DNA of 64,000 nt from Postechiella sp039985655 (lineage in GTDB: Bacteria; Bacteroidota; Bacteroidia; Flavobacteriales; Flavobacteriaceae), in assembly GCA_039985655.1 (NCBI GenBank), contig JBDWSF010000007.1, forward strand, positions 26,905-90,904, read 5' to 3'. The notes beneath the pieces were generated by a model. The model had not been told where the DNA came from, did no database searches, and was given only the letters and a program-made list of their open reading frames with translations. Below are positions 52,890-62,536 of the stretch, piece after piece. The translations under genes were made by a program, and so were the position numbers. Each line of letters begins with the position of its first letter. The first letter of the stretch is position 1.

Positions 52890-54383
52890 ATGATTAAGTT
52901 TTCTTTGCACATATTAATCTTAAGTATAGCTTTACTTTTTATGTCGTGTGATTTCTCGAATAAAGATCAAAAAAATAATTCTATCGCGCAAAATCAAGAT
53001 GTTATTAATCAAAAACAGCCCAATATTATATATATTCTAGCAGATGATTTAGGGTATGGAGATTTAAGCTGCTATGGTCAAGAAATGTTTAAAACACCTA
53101 ATATAGATAGATTGGCTTCTCAAGGAATGTTGTTTACTCAACATTATTCTGGTAGTACAGTTTGTGCGCCTTCAAGGTCTGCTTTACTTACTGGAATGCA
53201 TACAGGGCATACTGTAGTTAGAGGAAACAAAGAAATTCAGCCAGAAGGTCAATATCCTATACCAGATGACACTTATACACTAGCTGAAGCTATGAAAAGC
53301 GCAGGTTATAAAACTGGAGCTTTTGGAAAATGGGGGCTTGGTTTTCCTGGTTCTGAAGGCGATCCTATAAGTCAAGGGTTTGATACGTTCTATGGTTATA
53401 ATTGTCAACGTTTAGGGCATCATTACTTCCCAGATCATTTATGGTCTAATAAGGATTCTATTGTTTTAACAGAAAATTTAGGATTATTAAAAGGAGCATA
53501 TGCGCCTATTTTAATTCAAGAAAAAACATTACAGTTTATTGAAAAAAATAAATCTAATCCATTTTTCTTATATGTCGCTTCAATTATTCCACATGCAGAA
53601 CTCGCAGCTCCAGAAGAATTTATAGAAAAATATAGAAATAAGTTTCTTCCAGAAAAAGTTTTTAATGGTGTTGATGATGGTCCAAACTATAGAAAAGGGG
53701 CTTATGCATCTCAAAATGAGTCTCATGCGGCTTTTGTAGCTATGGTCGACTTATTGGATGTGCAAGTAGGAGAAATTATGGATAAAGTCAAAGCGCTTGG
53801 AATTGAAGATAACACTATTATTATTTTCACTTCAGACAATGGACCTCATAAAGAAGGCGGAGCAGATCCTAGTTATTTTAATAGCAATGGTGATTTAAAA
53901 GGAACCAAAAGAGATTTGTATGAAGGAGGTATTCGAGTACCTATGATTGCAAAATGGACAGGGAAAATAAAGGCAGGTAGTAAAACAGATCATATTTCTG
54001 CATTTTGGGATGTTTTTCCAACATTTTCAGATGTTGCTGGAGTTAATATTCCACAAAACATAGATGGAATTTCATTTTTACCAGAACTTTTAGATAACAA
54101 AAGTGATCAAAAAAAACATGATTATTTATATTGGGAGTTTCACGAAAAGGGTGGGAGACAGGCTATTAGAATGGAAGATTGGAAAGCAGTAAAATACAAT
54201 GTGCTAAAAACACCAAATAAACCCATGGAACTTTATAATCTTGCTAATGATATAGGCGAAGAAAACAATGTTGCTATGCAGTTTCCTGAAATTGTGAAAC
54301 AAATGGAGGCTTTTTTCCTTGAAGCAAGAACACCTTCAGATGTTTTTACATTTAGTCAAGAAACGTTTTTAAATGTCGATTAA
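52890..54383 (+). CDS. S1-family sulfatase, lipoprotein
   Basis: A 497-aa sulfatase, lipobox LFMSC. Motifs: ADDLGYGDLSCYG near residue 51; CAPSRSALLTG with modified Cys92; GKWGLG, with Gly where the other sulfatases have His (GKWHLG); TSDNGPH; and EGGIRVP. The HTGHTVVRGN segment after the active site is typical of a widespread arylsulfatase-A-like group. It is a single-gene unit beside the HTCS, driven by a strong copy of the three-box promoter. The locus appears to end here. Confidence 0.92.
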   Translation: MIKFSLHILILSIALLFMSCDFSNKDQKNNSIAQNQDVINQKQPNIIYILADDLGYGDLSCYGQEMFKTPNIDRLASQGMLFTQHYSGSTVCAPSRSALLTGMHTGHTVVRGNKEIQPEGQYPIPDDTYTLAEAMKSAGYKTGAFGKWGLGFPGSEGDPISQGFDTFYGYNCQRLGHHYFPDHLWSNKDSIVLTENLGLLKGAYAPILIQEKTLQFIEKNKSNPFFLYVASIIPHAELAAPEEFIEKYRNKFLPEKVFNGVDDGPNYRKGAYASQNESHAAFVAMVDLLDVQVGEIMDKVKALGIEDNTIIIFTSDNGPHKEGGADPSYFNSNGDLKGTKRDLYEGGIRVPMIAKWTGKIKAGSKTDHISAFWDVFPTFSDVAGVNIPQNIDGISFLPELLDNKSDQKKHDYLYWEFHEKGGRQAIRMEDWKAVKYNVLKTPNKPMELYNLANDIGEENNVAMQFPEIVKQMEAFFLEARTPSDVFTFSQETFLNVD

Positions 54384-54460
54384 TGAGTTGGTTTTAAGTT
54401 AAAAAAACAATAATCGCACATAGTATTAATCGCTCTAAATTTTTATTTTGGAAGCATTTT

Positions 54461-55450
54461 TCATATTCGGCAGACTATAAAATCTACAATTTTCGAAGCT
54501 AATTTTGATGTTTGATTATCGATATCTAAAGTTGGGTTAATTTCTGCAATATCACATGAAATTACTTTATTGCTTTTTAAAATAAACTCTAAGATTAAAA
54601 AGAAAAAGTGAGGTGAAAATCCTAAGGTAGAAGGAGCGCTCACTCCAGGAGCATAAGCGGAAGAAAATCCATCCATATCAATCGAAATGTATAAATAATC
54701 ATTTTGTTCAATAAAAGATTGTAGCTGTTTTTTTAAAATTTTGATGTGCTTTTTTGAAATGGTACACTTAAAATTAGAAACGTAATCAACATCATTTTCT
54801 TTAGCGATACTGAATAGTTCCTTGGTATTTGATTGTTGCTGAATTCCAATAACAAAATAACCTACGGGTTGATTTGTTGTTTTTGATTCCGAAATAATTT
54901 GATTGAAAGGTGTTCCTGAATTTGGACTTTCATCGATAGGTCGAAGATCAAAATGAGCATCAAAATTTATAATACCAATTTTGTTTTTTTGTTTGTTCTT
55001 TAAGGCTTCTTTTATACCCATAAAATGTCCGTAGGCAATATCATGCCCACCACCCAAAACCATTGTTAAGGTGTTATTTGAAATTAAATGACTAACTGTT
55101 TTTGATAAGGCCTTTTGACAGGCTTCCATATCGTTGTTAATACAAATGAGATTTCCAAAATCTGTTATATGATTAGAATCAAAATGAATCGGTAATTTAG
55201 CTAAATGTTGTCTTATGAAATTTGGGGCTTCTTTTGCTCCAATTCGTCCTTGATTTCGTTTTACGCCCTCATCACAGGAATAACCAATTATTCCAATGTT
55301 AGTATTCGTTTCTTTTTCGTTTAGATTAACTAATTCGATTAATTCATGCCAATATTGGGGTTTTAATTCTGAGTTGGATTGTCTACCTGTCCAATAATTT
55401 TTTTCAGCTGGTTTATAATGAACATTTATGTCTTCAAAGAAATTCTTCAT
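54461..55450 (-). CDS. hutG: Formimidoylglutamase
   Basis: A 329-aa arginase/agmatinase-fold enzyme that hydrolyses N-formimidoyl-L-glutamate to glutamate and formamide, the last step of the histidine pathway. The Mn-binding motifs are visible: GGGHDIAYG, NFDAHFDLRP and SIDMDGF. It is the last gene of the reverse-strand hut operon, 9 bases after hutI. Cytoplasmic. The hut context separates it from arginase or agmatinase. Confidence 0.92.
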   Translation of the reverse strand: MKNFFEDINVHYKPAEKNYWTGRQSNSELKPQYWHELIELVNLNEKETNTNIGIIGYSCDEGVKRNQGRIGAKEAPNFIRQHLAKLPIHFDSNHITDFGNLICINNDMEACQKALSKTVSHLISNNTLTMVLGGGHDIAYGHFMGIKEALKNKQKNKIGIINFDAHFDLRPIDESPNSGTPFNQIISESKTTNQPVGYFVIGIQQQSNTKELFSIAKENDVDYVSNFKCTISKKHIKILKKQLQSFIEQNDYLYISIDMDGFSSAYAPGVSAPSTLGFSPHFFFLILEFILKSNKVISCDIAEINPTLDIDNQTSKLASKIVDFIVCRI

Positions 55451-55459
55451 AGCATACTT

Positions 55460-56698
55460 TTATTTAATGTCTTCTCCTTTAATGTAGATGGCGTCTATGT
55501 GGTTTGTTCCAAACGAATAGGGGATAACACCGTAAGAATTAATGGGTTTGGTGATCATAAAATTTGCCGATTTTCCTATGGAGATAGAACCAACTTCGTT
55601 TTCTAGTCCCATGGCATATGCACCGTTAATAGTGGCTGCATTAATGGCTTCTTCTGGAGTCATATTCATTTTAATACATGCGGTAGAAACTACAAAATTC
55701 ATGTTTCCACTTGGCGAAGATCCCGGATTGTAATCGGTTGCCAATGCTAGAGGTAATCCAGTATCTATTATTTTACGCGCTGGTGTGTACGGGATCCCTA
55801 AAAAGAAAGAGCATCCAGGTAATGCTACAGGCATTGTTTGAGTGTTTTTTAAGGCTTCAATATCTTCTTTTCGCATAATTTCTAAGTGATCTACAGAACG
55901 GGCGTTATGTTTAATACCTACTTGTACACCTCCAATGGCTGTAAATTGATTAACATGAATTTTAGGCGTTAAGTTGTGTTTTTTTCCAGCTTCTAAAAGT
56001 AAGTTGGTGTCTTTAACAGAAAAATAACCCGTTTCGCAAAACACGTCTATATAGTCGGCCAATTTCTCCTTAGAAATTTCTGGTAATATGTCATGGATAA
56101 TTAGCTTAAGGTAATCGTCCTTTCTGTTTTTATATGCTTTAGGGATGGCATGCGCACCCAGGAAAGTAGCTTTAATTTTGATGGGATAGTTGTCTTTTAA
56201 TCGCTTTATAACCCGAAGCATTTTTAATTCCGCTTCAAGTGTTAATCCATAACCAGATTTTATTTCAATAGCTCCAGTTCCTAATTTAATAACGGCTTCT
56301 AATCTGGTTTTGCTTTGGTTGTATAGATCATCTTCCGAAGTGTTTTGTAATGTTTTAGCCGAATTCAAAATACCACCGCCTTTATTGGCTATCTCTTCAT
56401 AAGTTAATCCATTTATACGATCAACAAATTCAGCTTCACGATTACCAGCAAAAACAAGATGTGTATGCGAATCACACCATGAAGGCAAAATCATTTTGTT
56501 TGTAACATCGATAGTGTTATCTACTTTTTCAGAAGGACAATTATCCATGTGTCCAAAACTTGAAATTTTACTGTTTTCAACTAATAAATAAGCGTTTTTA
56601 ATAGACGGAAGCTCTTTCATGGCCTTTCCAGAAACAAAGGCAATAGGCTCATGTCTTACTTGTAATAATTCTTTTATGTTTATAAAAAGTGTCCGCAT
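55460..56698 (-). CDS. hutI: Imidazolonepropionase
   Basis: A 412-aa amidohydrolase-fold enzyme converting imidazolone-5-propionate to N-formimidoyl-glutamate. The metal-binding DSHTHLVFAGNR, the FLGAHAIP segment, the HVNQF segment and ATDYNPGSSP are all present. Its ATG overlaps the hutU stop codon by one base, which implies translational coupling. Confidence 0.94.
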   Translation of the reverse strand: MRTLFINIKELLQVRHEPIAFVSGKAMKELPSIKNAYLLVENSKISSFGHMDNCPSEKVDNTIDVTNKMILPSWCDSHTHLVFAGNREAEFVDRINGLTYEEIANKGGGILNSAKTLQNTSEDDLYNQSKTRLEAVIKLGTGAIEIKSGYGLTLEAELKMLRVIKRLKDNYPIKIKATFLGAHAIPKAYKNRKDDYLKLIIHDILPEISKEKLADYIDVFCETGYFSVKDTNLLLEAGKKHNLTPKIHVNQFTAIGGVQVGIKHNARSVDHLEIMRKEDIEALKNTQTMPVALPGCSFFLGIPYTPARKIIDTGLPLALATDYNPGSSPSGNMNFVVSTACIKMNMTPEEAINAATINGAYAMGLENEVGSISIGKSANFMITKPINSYGVIPYSFGTNHIDAIYIKGEDIK

Positions 56699-58695
56699 TA
56701 AAAAAGAGTATTTAATAATTCATCATCTACTAAGTTAGCTAATGTTACTTTAAGCGTTGGCGTGCGTTCCATTTCTCGCTTAATAGCAAATAGGGCTTCT
56801 TTGTTTCTCGCCCAACTTCGTCTTGCTATACCGTTATTAACATCATAAAATAACATGTTTTTAAGTTTTTGTTCAGCTTCTTTTGTGCCGTCTAAGAGCA
56901 TTCCAAATCCACCATTAATGACTTCTCCCCAGCCAACGCCGCCACCATTATGTATAGAAACCCAAGTGGCACCTCTAAAACTATCGCCTATAACATTTTG
57001 AATCGCCATATCTGCTGTGAATTTGCTGCCATCATATATATTTGAAGTTTCTCTATATGGAGAATCCGTTCCGCTCACATCATGGTGATCTCGTCCTAAA
57101 ACAATAGGTCCAATTTTGCCTTCTGCGATGGCGTTATTAAAAGCTAAAGCTATTTTGCTTCTTCCTTCTGCATCTGCATAGAGTATGCGGGCTTGAGACC
57201 CCACAACCATATTGTTTTTTTTAGCAGCTTTTATCCATGTTATATTATCTTGAAGTTGCAGTTGAATATCATCAGGAACCTGTTTACTAATGTCTTCTAA
57301 AACGTCCAAAGCAATTTGATCTGTTCTATCTAAATCTTCAGATTTACCAGATGCACAAACCCATCTAAAAGGTCCGAAACCGTAATCGAAACACATAGGT
57401 CCTAAAATATCTTGAACGTAAGATGGGTATTTAAAATCGATATTATTAGGTGCCATAACATGGGCACCTGCTCGTGAAGCTTCTAATAAAAAAGCATTAC
57501 CATAATCGAAAAAATAGGTGCCTTTTTGAGTATGTTTATTGATGGCTTCAACATGACGTCTTAACGATGCTTGAACCTTTTCTTTAAAAAGCTCTGGTGC
57601 TTCACTTATAAGTTTGTTAGATTCATCATAAGATATATCTACGGGGTAGTAACCTCCCGTCCAAGGGATATGTAAAGATGTTTGATCTGACCCCACATGT
57701 ATAAAAATGTTTTCTTCATAAAAACGTTCCCAAACTTCAACAACATTTCCTATGTAAGCGATAGATACAACTTCATTGGTTTTTTGCGCTAATTTTACTC
57801 GTATAATTAAGTCATTTATATGTTCAATTAAAACGTCAACCCAGCCTTGTTCATAGCGTTTTTTTGCAGCTTTAGGATTTACTTCAGCGCAAACAGTTAT
57901 GCATTCTGAAATGTTTCCAGCTTTGGGTTGAGCTCCACTCATACCTCCCAATCCAGCCGTTAAAAATATTTTTCCTTTTGAAGATTCGATTTTAGAAAGT
58001 ATTTTTCGAAATGCATTTATTACGGTAATTGTTGTACCATGAACTATACCTTGTGGACCAATATACATAAAGGAACCAGCGGTCATTTGTCCATATTGAG
58101 TAACACCTAAGGCATTAAATTTCTCCCAGTCGTCAGGTTTAGAGTAATTAGGAATCATCATACCATTGCTAATCACAACTCTTGGCGCTTCTTTTGTTGA
58201 AGGGAACAAGCCCATAGGATGACCAGAATACATGTGTAACGTTTGTTCGTTGGTCATTTGTGCAAGATATTTCATGGTTAGAAGATATTGCGCCCAATTT
58301 TGAAATACAGATCCGTTTCCTCCATAAGTAATTAGTTCTTCGGGGTGTTGTGCCACTGCTGGATCTAAATTATTTTGAATCATTAACATGATACCAGCCG
58401 CTTGTAAAGATTCTGCTGGGTAGTCTTGAATAGGTCGCGCATGCATCTTATAATCTGGTTTGAATCGATGCATGTAAATCCGACCTGTTTCCTTCAATTC
58501 ATTTGCAAACTCAACTGCTAATTCTTGATGCCATGTTTTAGGGAAATATCTTAAGGCATTTCGAATAGCCAAGCGCTTTTCTTCAATAGATAAAATATCT
58601 TTTCTTTTTGGTGCTCTGTTTGCCTCCTTTGGGTACATTCTAGATTGTGGAAGCTCATTTGGTATACCTTGTAATATATTATCTTGAAATGTCAT
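56698..58695 (-). CDS. hutU: Urocanate hydratase
   Basis: A 665-aa NAD-dependent urocanase, the second step of histidine degradation. Conserved segments include YGGNGSVFQNWAQY, GLGGMSGAQPKAG, MCFDYGFGPFRWVCASG and HNGGGVGWGE. The start is placed at ATG 58695 (MTFQDN); a TTG two codons upstream is also possible. At about 665 aa it is longer than the usual 550-560 aa proteobacterial enzyme, which matches the long form I know from Bacteroidota. It is 8 bases downstream of hutH. Confidence 0.94.
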   Translation of the reverse strand: MTFQDNILQGIPNELPQSRMYPKEANRAPKRKDILSIEEKRLAIRNALRYFPKTWHQELAVEFANELKETGRIYMHRFKPDYKMHARPIQDYPAESLQAAGIMLMIQNNLDPAVAQHPEELITYGGNGSVFQNWAQYLLTMKYLAQMTNEQTLHMYSGHPMGLFPSTKEAPRVVISNGMMIPNYSKPDDWEKFNALGVTQYGQMTAGSFMYIGPQGIVHGTTITVINAFRKILSKIESSKGKIFLTAGLGGMSGAQPKAGNISECITVCAEVNPKAAKKRYEQGWVDVLIEHINDLIIRVKLAQKTNEVVSIAYIGNVVEVWERFYEENIFIHVGSDQTSLHIPWTGGYYPVDISYDESNKLISEAPELFKEKVQASLRRHVEAINKHTQKGTYFFDYGNAFLLEASRAGAHVMAPNNIDFKYPSYVQDILGPMCFDYGFGPFRWVCASGKSEDLDRTDQIALDVLEDISKQVPDDIQLQLQDNITWIKAAKKNNMVVGSQARILYADAEGRSKIALAFNNAIAEGKIGPIVLGRDHHDVSGTDSPYRETSNIYDGSKFTADMAIQNVIGDSFRGATWVSIHNGGGVGWGEVINGGFGMLLDGTKEAEQKLKNMLFYDVNNGIARRSWARNKEALFAIKREMERTPTLKVTLANLVDDELLNTLF

Positions 58696-58703
58696 GTGCA
58701 ATG

Positions 58704-60194
58704 CTATCTTAAATTAAAAGCTTGATTTTTTACTAGAGCAATCATGCTATTGATGTCCTCTTTTAAAAGTCTATCTTCTTCAAGTTTTGGAACTTTCTCT
58801 CTGATAATTCTGAAGTTATCTTCGATAATATCCGAAAACGTATTTGGTCTTCTAAACTCTAAAGCCTGTGCAGCGTACATGAGTTCTATAGCTAATATTT
58901 TTTCTAGGTTACCTAAGATTTGATTGAATTTACGCCCCGAAATACTACCCATCGACACATGGTCTTCTTGTCCTAAGGATGTTGGAATGCTGTCTGCAGA
59001 GGGCGGAAAACACAAGGACTTGTTTTCGGTAACCAAAGCTGCTGTTGTGTATTGCGGAATCATAAATCCTGAGTTTAATCCGCCGCCTGTTGTTAATAAT
59101 CGGGGTAAACCAAATTTGCCTTCTAATAATAAATAACAACGTCTGTCGGATATGTTTCCTAATTCTGATGCCGCAATCGAATTATAATCGAGTGCCATAG
59201 CTAGTGGTTGTCCATGGAAATTCCCTCCAGAAATAGCTTCAGTTTCACTTAAAACAATAGGATTATCCGTAACAGAATTCATTTCTATTTCAGCGAGTTC
59301 CTTTAAGTGATAATAGGCATTTCTTGATGCGCCATGTACTTGTGGAATACAACGCATAGAGTAGGGGTCTTGAACACGACCACAATTTTCGTGAGAATCT
59401 ACATTCTGTGATTTATAAAGAAGCATAAACATGCGTTCGGCAACTTCAATAGTGCCTTTAAATGGACGAATTTTGTGTAATTCTTCTCTAAACGGAGAAA
59501 AACTTCCTTGGTAACCTTCAATGCTCATGGCGCCGCAAACATCTGCTAAGTCTAACAAATATTCCATTTTTTGTAAACCAATAATGGTATGCGCTAGAAT
59601 GAATTGGGTGCCATTTATTAATCCTAAACCTTCTTTTGCTTGTAAGATTAAAGCCTTTAAATTATGTTGTTTTAATATAGGTTTTGTGGGTTGTATTTCA
59701 TCATTAATCCAAAATTCGCCTTCACCTATTATAGGTAAGAATAAATGAGATAATGGCGCTAAATCTCCCGAAGCGCCTACGGATCCTTGTTCTGGAACCA
59801 CAGGAATTAGATCGTTTTCAATAAAATAAATAATACGTTCTATGAGTTCTAATCGAACGCCCGAAAATCCTTGAGATAAGGCATGAACCTTACATATCAT
59901 CATCAGTTTAGAAAATTCCTTACCTATAGGGTTTCCCACACCTACGGCATGGGTTATTAATAAATTTTCTTGTAATTTATTTGTTTCTTCTTGGGTGATT
60001 TGTACATCGCATAATGGACCAAATCCGGTATTAACGCCATATACGGCTTTGTTGGATTTGACAATGGTTTCAATATTGTTTCTAGATGTAATTATTCCTT
60101 TTTTTGCTTCTTCTGTCAATTCAGCCTTTAAAAGACCTTTTGAAATTTGGAGCGCTTTATTAACTGTAAGTTTATCTATGCCGTATTTAAACAT
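58704..60194 (-). CDS. hutH: Histidine ammonia-lyase
   Basis: A 496-aa enzyme converting L-histidine to urocanate and ammonia. The triad Ala141-Ser142-Gly143 in GSVGASGDLAPLSHL forms the MIO electrophile. VNTGFGPL and the conserved QDPYSMRCIPQVHGA segment (present as VQDPYSMRC...) support the call. It is the first gene of the hut operon. The 90-base gap to the divergent LysR gene must contain both promoters. Confidence 0.95.
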   Translation of the reverse strand: MFKYGIDKLTVNKALQISKGLLKAELTEEAKKGIITSRNNIETIVKSNKAVYGVNTGFGPLCDVQITQEETNKLQENLLITHAVGVGNPIGKEFSKLMMICKVHALSQGFSGVRLELIERIIYFIENDLIPVVPEQGSVGASGDLAPLSHLFLPIIGEGEFWINDEIQPTKPILKQHNLKALILQAKEGLGLINGTQFILAHTIIGLQKMEYLLDLADVCGAMSIEGYQGSFSPFREELHKIRPFKGTIEVAERMFMLLYKSQNVDSHENCGRVQDPYSMRCIPQVHGASRNAYYHLKELAEIEMNSVTDNPIVLSETEAISGGNFHGQPLAMALDYNSIAASELGNISDRRCYLLLEGKFGLPRLLTTGGGLNSGFMIPQYTTAALVTENKSLCFPPSADSIPTSLGQEDHVSMGSISGRKFNQILGNLEKILAIELMYAAQALEFRRPNTFSDIIEDNFRIIREKVPKLEEDRLLKEDINSMIALVKNQAFNLR

Positions 60195-60284
60195 TGTTGT
60201 ATGTATTATGAAATTGGTGAGTTTTACAAAGTTATTTTATTTTTTGATGCTCAATAAGACTAATATTTTGTAATATTGATAACT

Positions 60285-61163
60285 ATGAGTTATCAAATAG
60301 AGCTTAGACATATCAAATATTTTTTGGCTGTAGCCGAAGATTTGCATTTTAGAAAAGCGGCAGAACGTCTTTTTATATCACAACCTGGATTAAGTAGACA
60401 AATTAAGCAAATGGAAGATGATTTGGGTATGGTGCTTTTTGAACGTCATAATAGGAAGGTCGAGTTGACCAAGGCTGGTGTGTATCTTCAAAATGAATTA
60501 ACAACGAATTTAAAGCATTTAGATCATATCATTGAGCATGCTAAATTGCTTAACGATGGTTTTGGTGGTGATTTAAAACTGGGATATGTTGGTTCTGCTA
60601 TGCAACAGATTATCCCCGATTTGTTATTGAAATTTAAAAATACTCATGGTGATATTTTATTTTCGTTGACTGAAATGGATAATCAAAAACAAATAGAAAG
60701 TTTGTTTTTACAAGATATAGATTTGGGTTTTGTACGCTTAGAAAGAGCGCCAAGAGGTATTGAAATTAAGCCCGTTTTAAAGGAATCGTTTTGTTTGGTT
60801 TTACCTGTTAACCACAAATTAAATGTTTCAGATTTTAAGAATATGTCTCAATTAAAAGCGGAATCTTTTATTTTATTCGATCCAGAATATAGCGCCACTT
60901 ATTACGAGAAGGTGATGCAAATTTTTGATGATAGTGGTTTTCTTCCTAATGTATCGCATAAAACAATTCATGCAGATTCAATTTATAAGTTAGTAGAGAA
61001 TGGATTTGGTGTTTCTATTGTGCCAAAATCATTAACATCAGAAAATAAGAAGGTTAAGTTTATTGAATTAAATAATATTTCACAGCGTACTACATTATCG
61101 GTCGTTTGGAGTAAAGGCAATCGTAATCCTGTTTTAGATAAGATTTTAAAATTTATTAATTAA
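60285..61163 (+). CDS. LysR-family transcriptional regulator
   Basis: A 292-aa LysR regulator. N-terminal winged helix-turn-helix about 1-65 (ELRHIKYFLAVAEDLHFRKAAERL, SQPGLSRQIKQME) and a ligand-binding domain about 90-290. The ATG at 60285 is preferred to a TTG three codons upstream because LysR proteins start just before this helix. Its divergent orientation to hutH suggests that it controls the hut operon, with urocanate or histidine as candidate ligand (inference). Confidence 0.9.
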   Translation: MSYQIELRHIKYFLAVAEDLHFRKAAERLFISQPGLSRQIKQMEDDLGMVLFERHNRKVELTKAGVYLQNELTTNLKHLDHIIEHAKLLNDGFGGDLKLGYVGSAMQQIIPDLLLKFKNTHGDILFSLTEMDNQKQIESLFLQDIDLGFVRLERAPRGIEIKPVLKESFCLVLPVNHKLNVSDFKNMSQLKAESFILFDPEYSATYYEKVMQIFDDSGFLPNVSHKTIHADSIYKLVENGFGVSIVPKSLTSENKKVKFIELNNISQRTTLSVVWSKGNRNPVLDKILKFIN

Positions 61164-61211
61164 AATTCGATTAACCGTGTAATTATGAAAAATAAATAAC
61201 GTTTATAATTG

Positions 61212-62063
61212 ATGATATATAGTTTATTAATCGAAGAAGATACCTTAAGTAGTGAAATCATTTACAGCATCTGTTTTTCATTATTAGGATTTTTGGTAAT
61301 TTATTTTCTAGTTAAAATATATGAAACTGCTTACGTTTATAGAAAGAAAAAGCCAATTTATGTTCATTTTTATCCGCGTTTAAGAAAGTTATCAAAGCGC
61401 AAGAAAGCTATTTTAAGAACGAACTTTCCTTTTTACAATAAATTATCAGATAAACATAAGTTATATTTTGAACACCGTTTGGAGTGTTTTATACTTGATA
61501 AAGATTTTGTGAGTCAATCTCAATTCAAGATAACAGATGAGATGATTGTGTTAATATCAGCAACTGCAGTTATGTTAACTTTTGGGTTTAGGGATTTTTA
61601 TATTCCTCTTATTTCGAAAATTGTAATTTACCCTGAAGCTTTTTATTCTAATATTAATAAGACTTATCATAAAGGCGAGTTTAACCCCAAACTAAAAGCA
61701 CTCGTGTTATCATGGAAAGATTTTCAAGAAGGTTATAGAGTAGATAATGATAATTTGAATCTTGGTATTCATGAGTTTACGCATGCTATTCATTTAAATA
61801 GTATGAAAGAACGCGACGTGAGTTCTACCATTTTTAATGATACTTTTAAGGGACTTACAGGTTTATTATCTAATAATAAAGAGTTAAGAGATAAGTTGAT
61901 TTCGTCTGAATATTTTAGGGGTTATGCTTACACCAATCAGTTTGAGTTTTTAGCTGTTTTAATTGAAAATTTTATAGAAACACCAGATGATTTCAGAGCT
62001 TCTTTTCCTGAAATATATGCTAAGGTTGGACAAATGTTGAATTTTTCAAGGTATAGGTTTTAA
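61212..62063 (+). CDS. MtfA-like (M90) zinc metallopeptidase, membrane-anchored
   Basis: A 283-aa protein with one N-terminal membrane segment (about 14-36), followed by a basic linker and a domain of the MtfA (Mlc titration factor) type. The zinc motif HEFTH is at residues 187-191 (His187, Glu188, His191), within NLGIHEFTHAIHLNS. A conserved FEFLAVLIENFIETP segment supplies the third ligand region. The ATG at 61212 is chosen over the preceding TTG. Unlike E. coli MtfA it is membrane-tethered, as in many Bacteroidota. It is unrelated to the polysaccharide locus. Confidence 0.85.
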   Translation: MIYSLLIEEDTLSSEIIYSICFSLLGFLVIYFLVKIYETAYVYRKKKPIYVHFYPRLRKLSKRKKAILRTNFPFYNKLSDKHKLYFEHRLECFILDKDFVSQSQFKITDEMIVLISATAVMLTFGFRDFYIPLISKIVIYPEAFYSNINKTYHKGEFNPKLKALVLSWKDFQEGYRVDNDNLNLGIHEFTHAIHLNSMKERDVSSTIFNDTFKGLTGLLSNNKELRDKLISSEYFRGYAYTNQFEFLAVLIENFIETPDDFRASFPEIYAKVGQMLNFSRYRF

Positions 62064-62095
62064 TATGCATTGTGATCTAATACTTTTATAAGAAT

Positions 62096-62375
62096 GAGGC
62101 GGTCTAAAAAGTAAAATGAGTTGTCATGTCATGTTGAGCCTGTCGAAATATATCAACTTATTGATAATCTATAATAGGTTTTGACAAGTGACCATTGATG
62201 TTGTTTTTTAGAACATTAAAATATTCGATCAAGTGGATTCCTGTCTAGGCAGGAATGATAAAAAAAACGACTAACCTGACCATATTCAATTACGTTATTT
62301 CATCCGCTTGAGATTTTTTTTAGTCTCAGGTCTCAACCTGACAAACTCAACAATTTAAACTTTTTAGACAGCCTC
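62096..62375. mobile_element. MITE-like element with 17-bp terminal inverted repeats
   Basis: GAGGCGGTCTAAAAAGT at 62096-62112 is matched by its complement at 62359-62375 (16 of 17 bases). The 280-bp interior has no open frame but holds two small hairpins, one being the palindrome CCTGTCTAGGCAGG. This size and layout suit a non-autonomous transposable element. Confidence 0.7.
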
Positions 62376-62514
62376 TTTTTCTAATACGTCTTAACTTGAG
62401 TTCAATTAATATTCAAAATGTAAAATGTTGAATTTTAGAAATAAAGAATTGTTTTTATATCCTGCAAGAAGTTTTTTAATCTTGTAAGTCTATTTTGTTT
62501 AATTAGTCGAACCT

Positions 62515-62536
62515 TACACACACACACACACACACA
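62515..62536. repeat. AC dinucleotide repeat
   Basis: About eleven AC units lie immediately beyond the 3' end of the decayed transposase. On the reverse strand they give it a Cys-Val tail. Confidence 0.9.

Noticed and set aside
62515..62536. AC repeat considered as a CRISPR or attachment site
   Set aside because: It is a simple dinucleotide run without spacers or symmetry. No CRISPR array was seen anywhere in the window.
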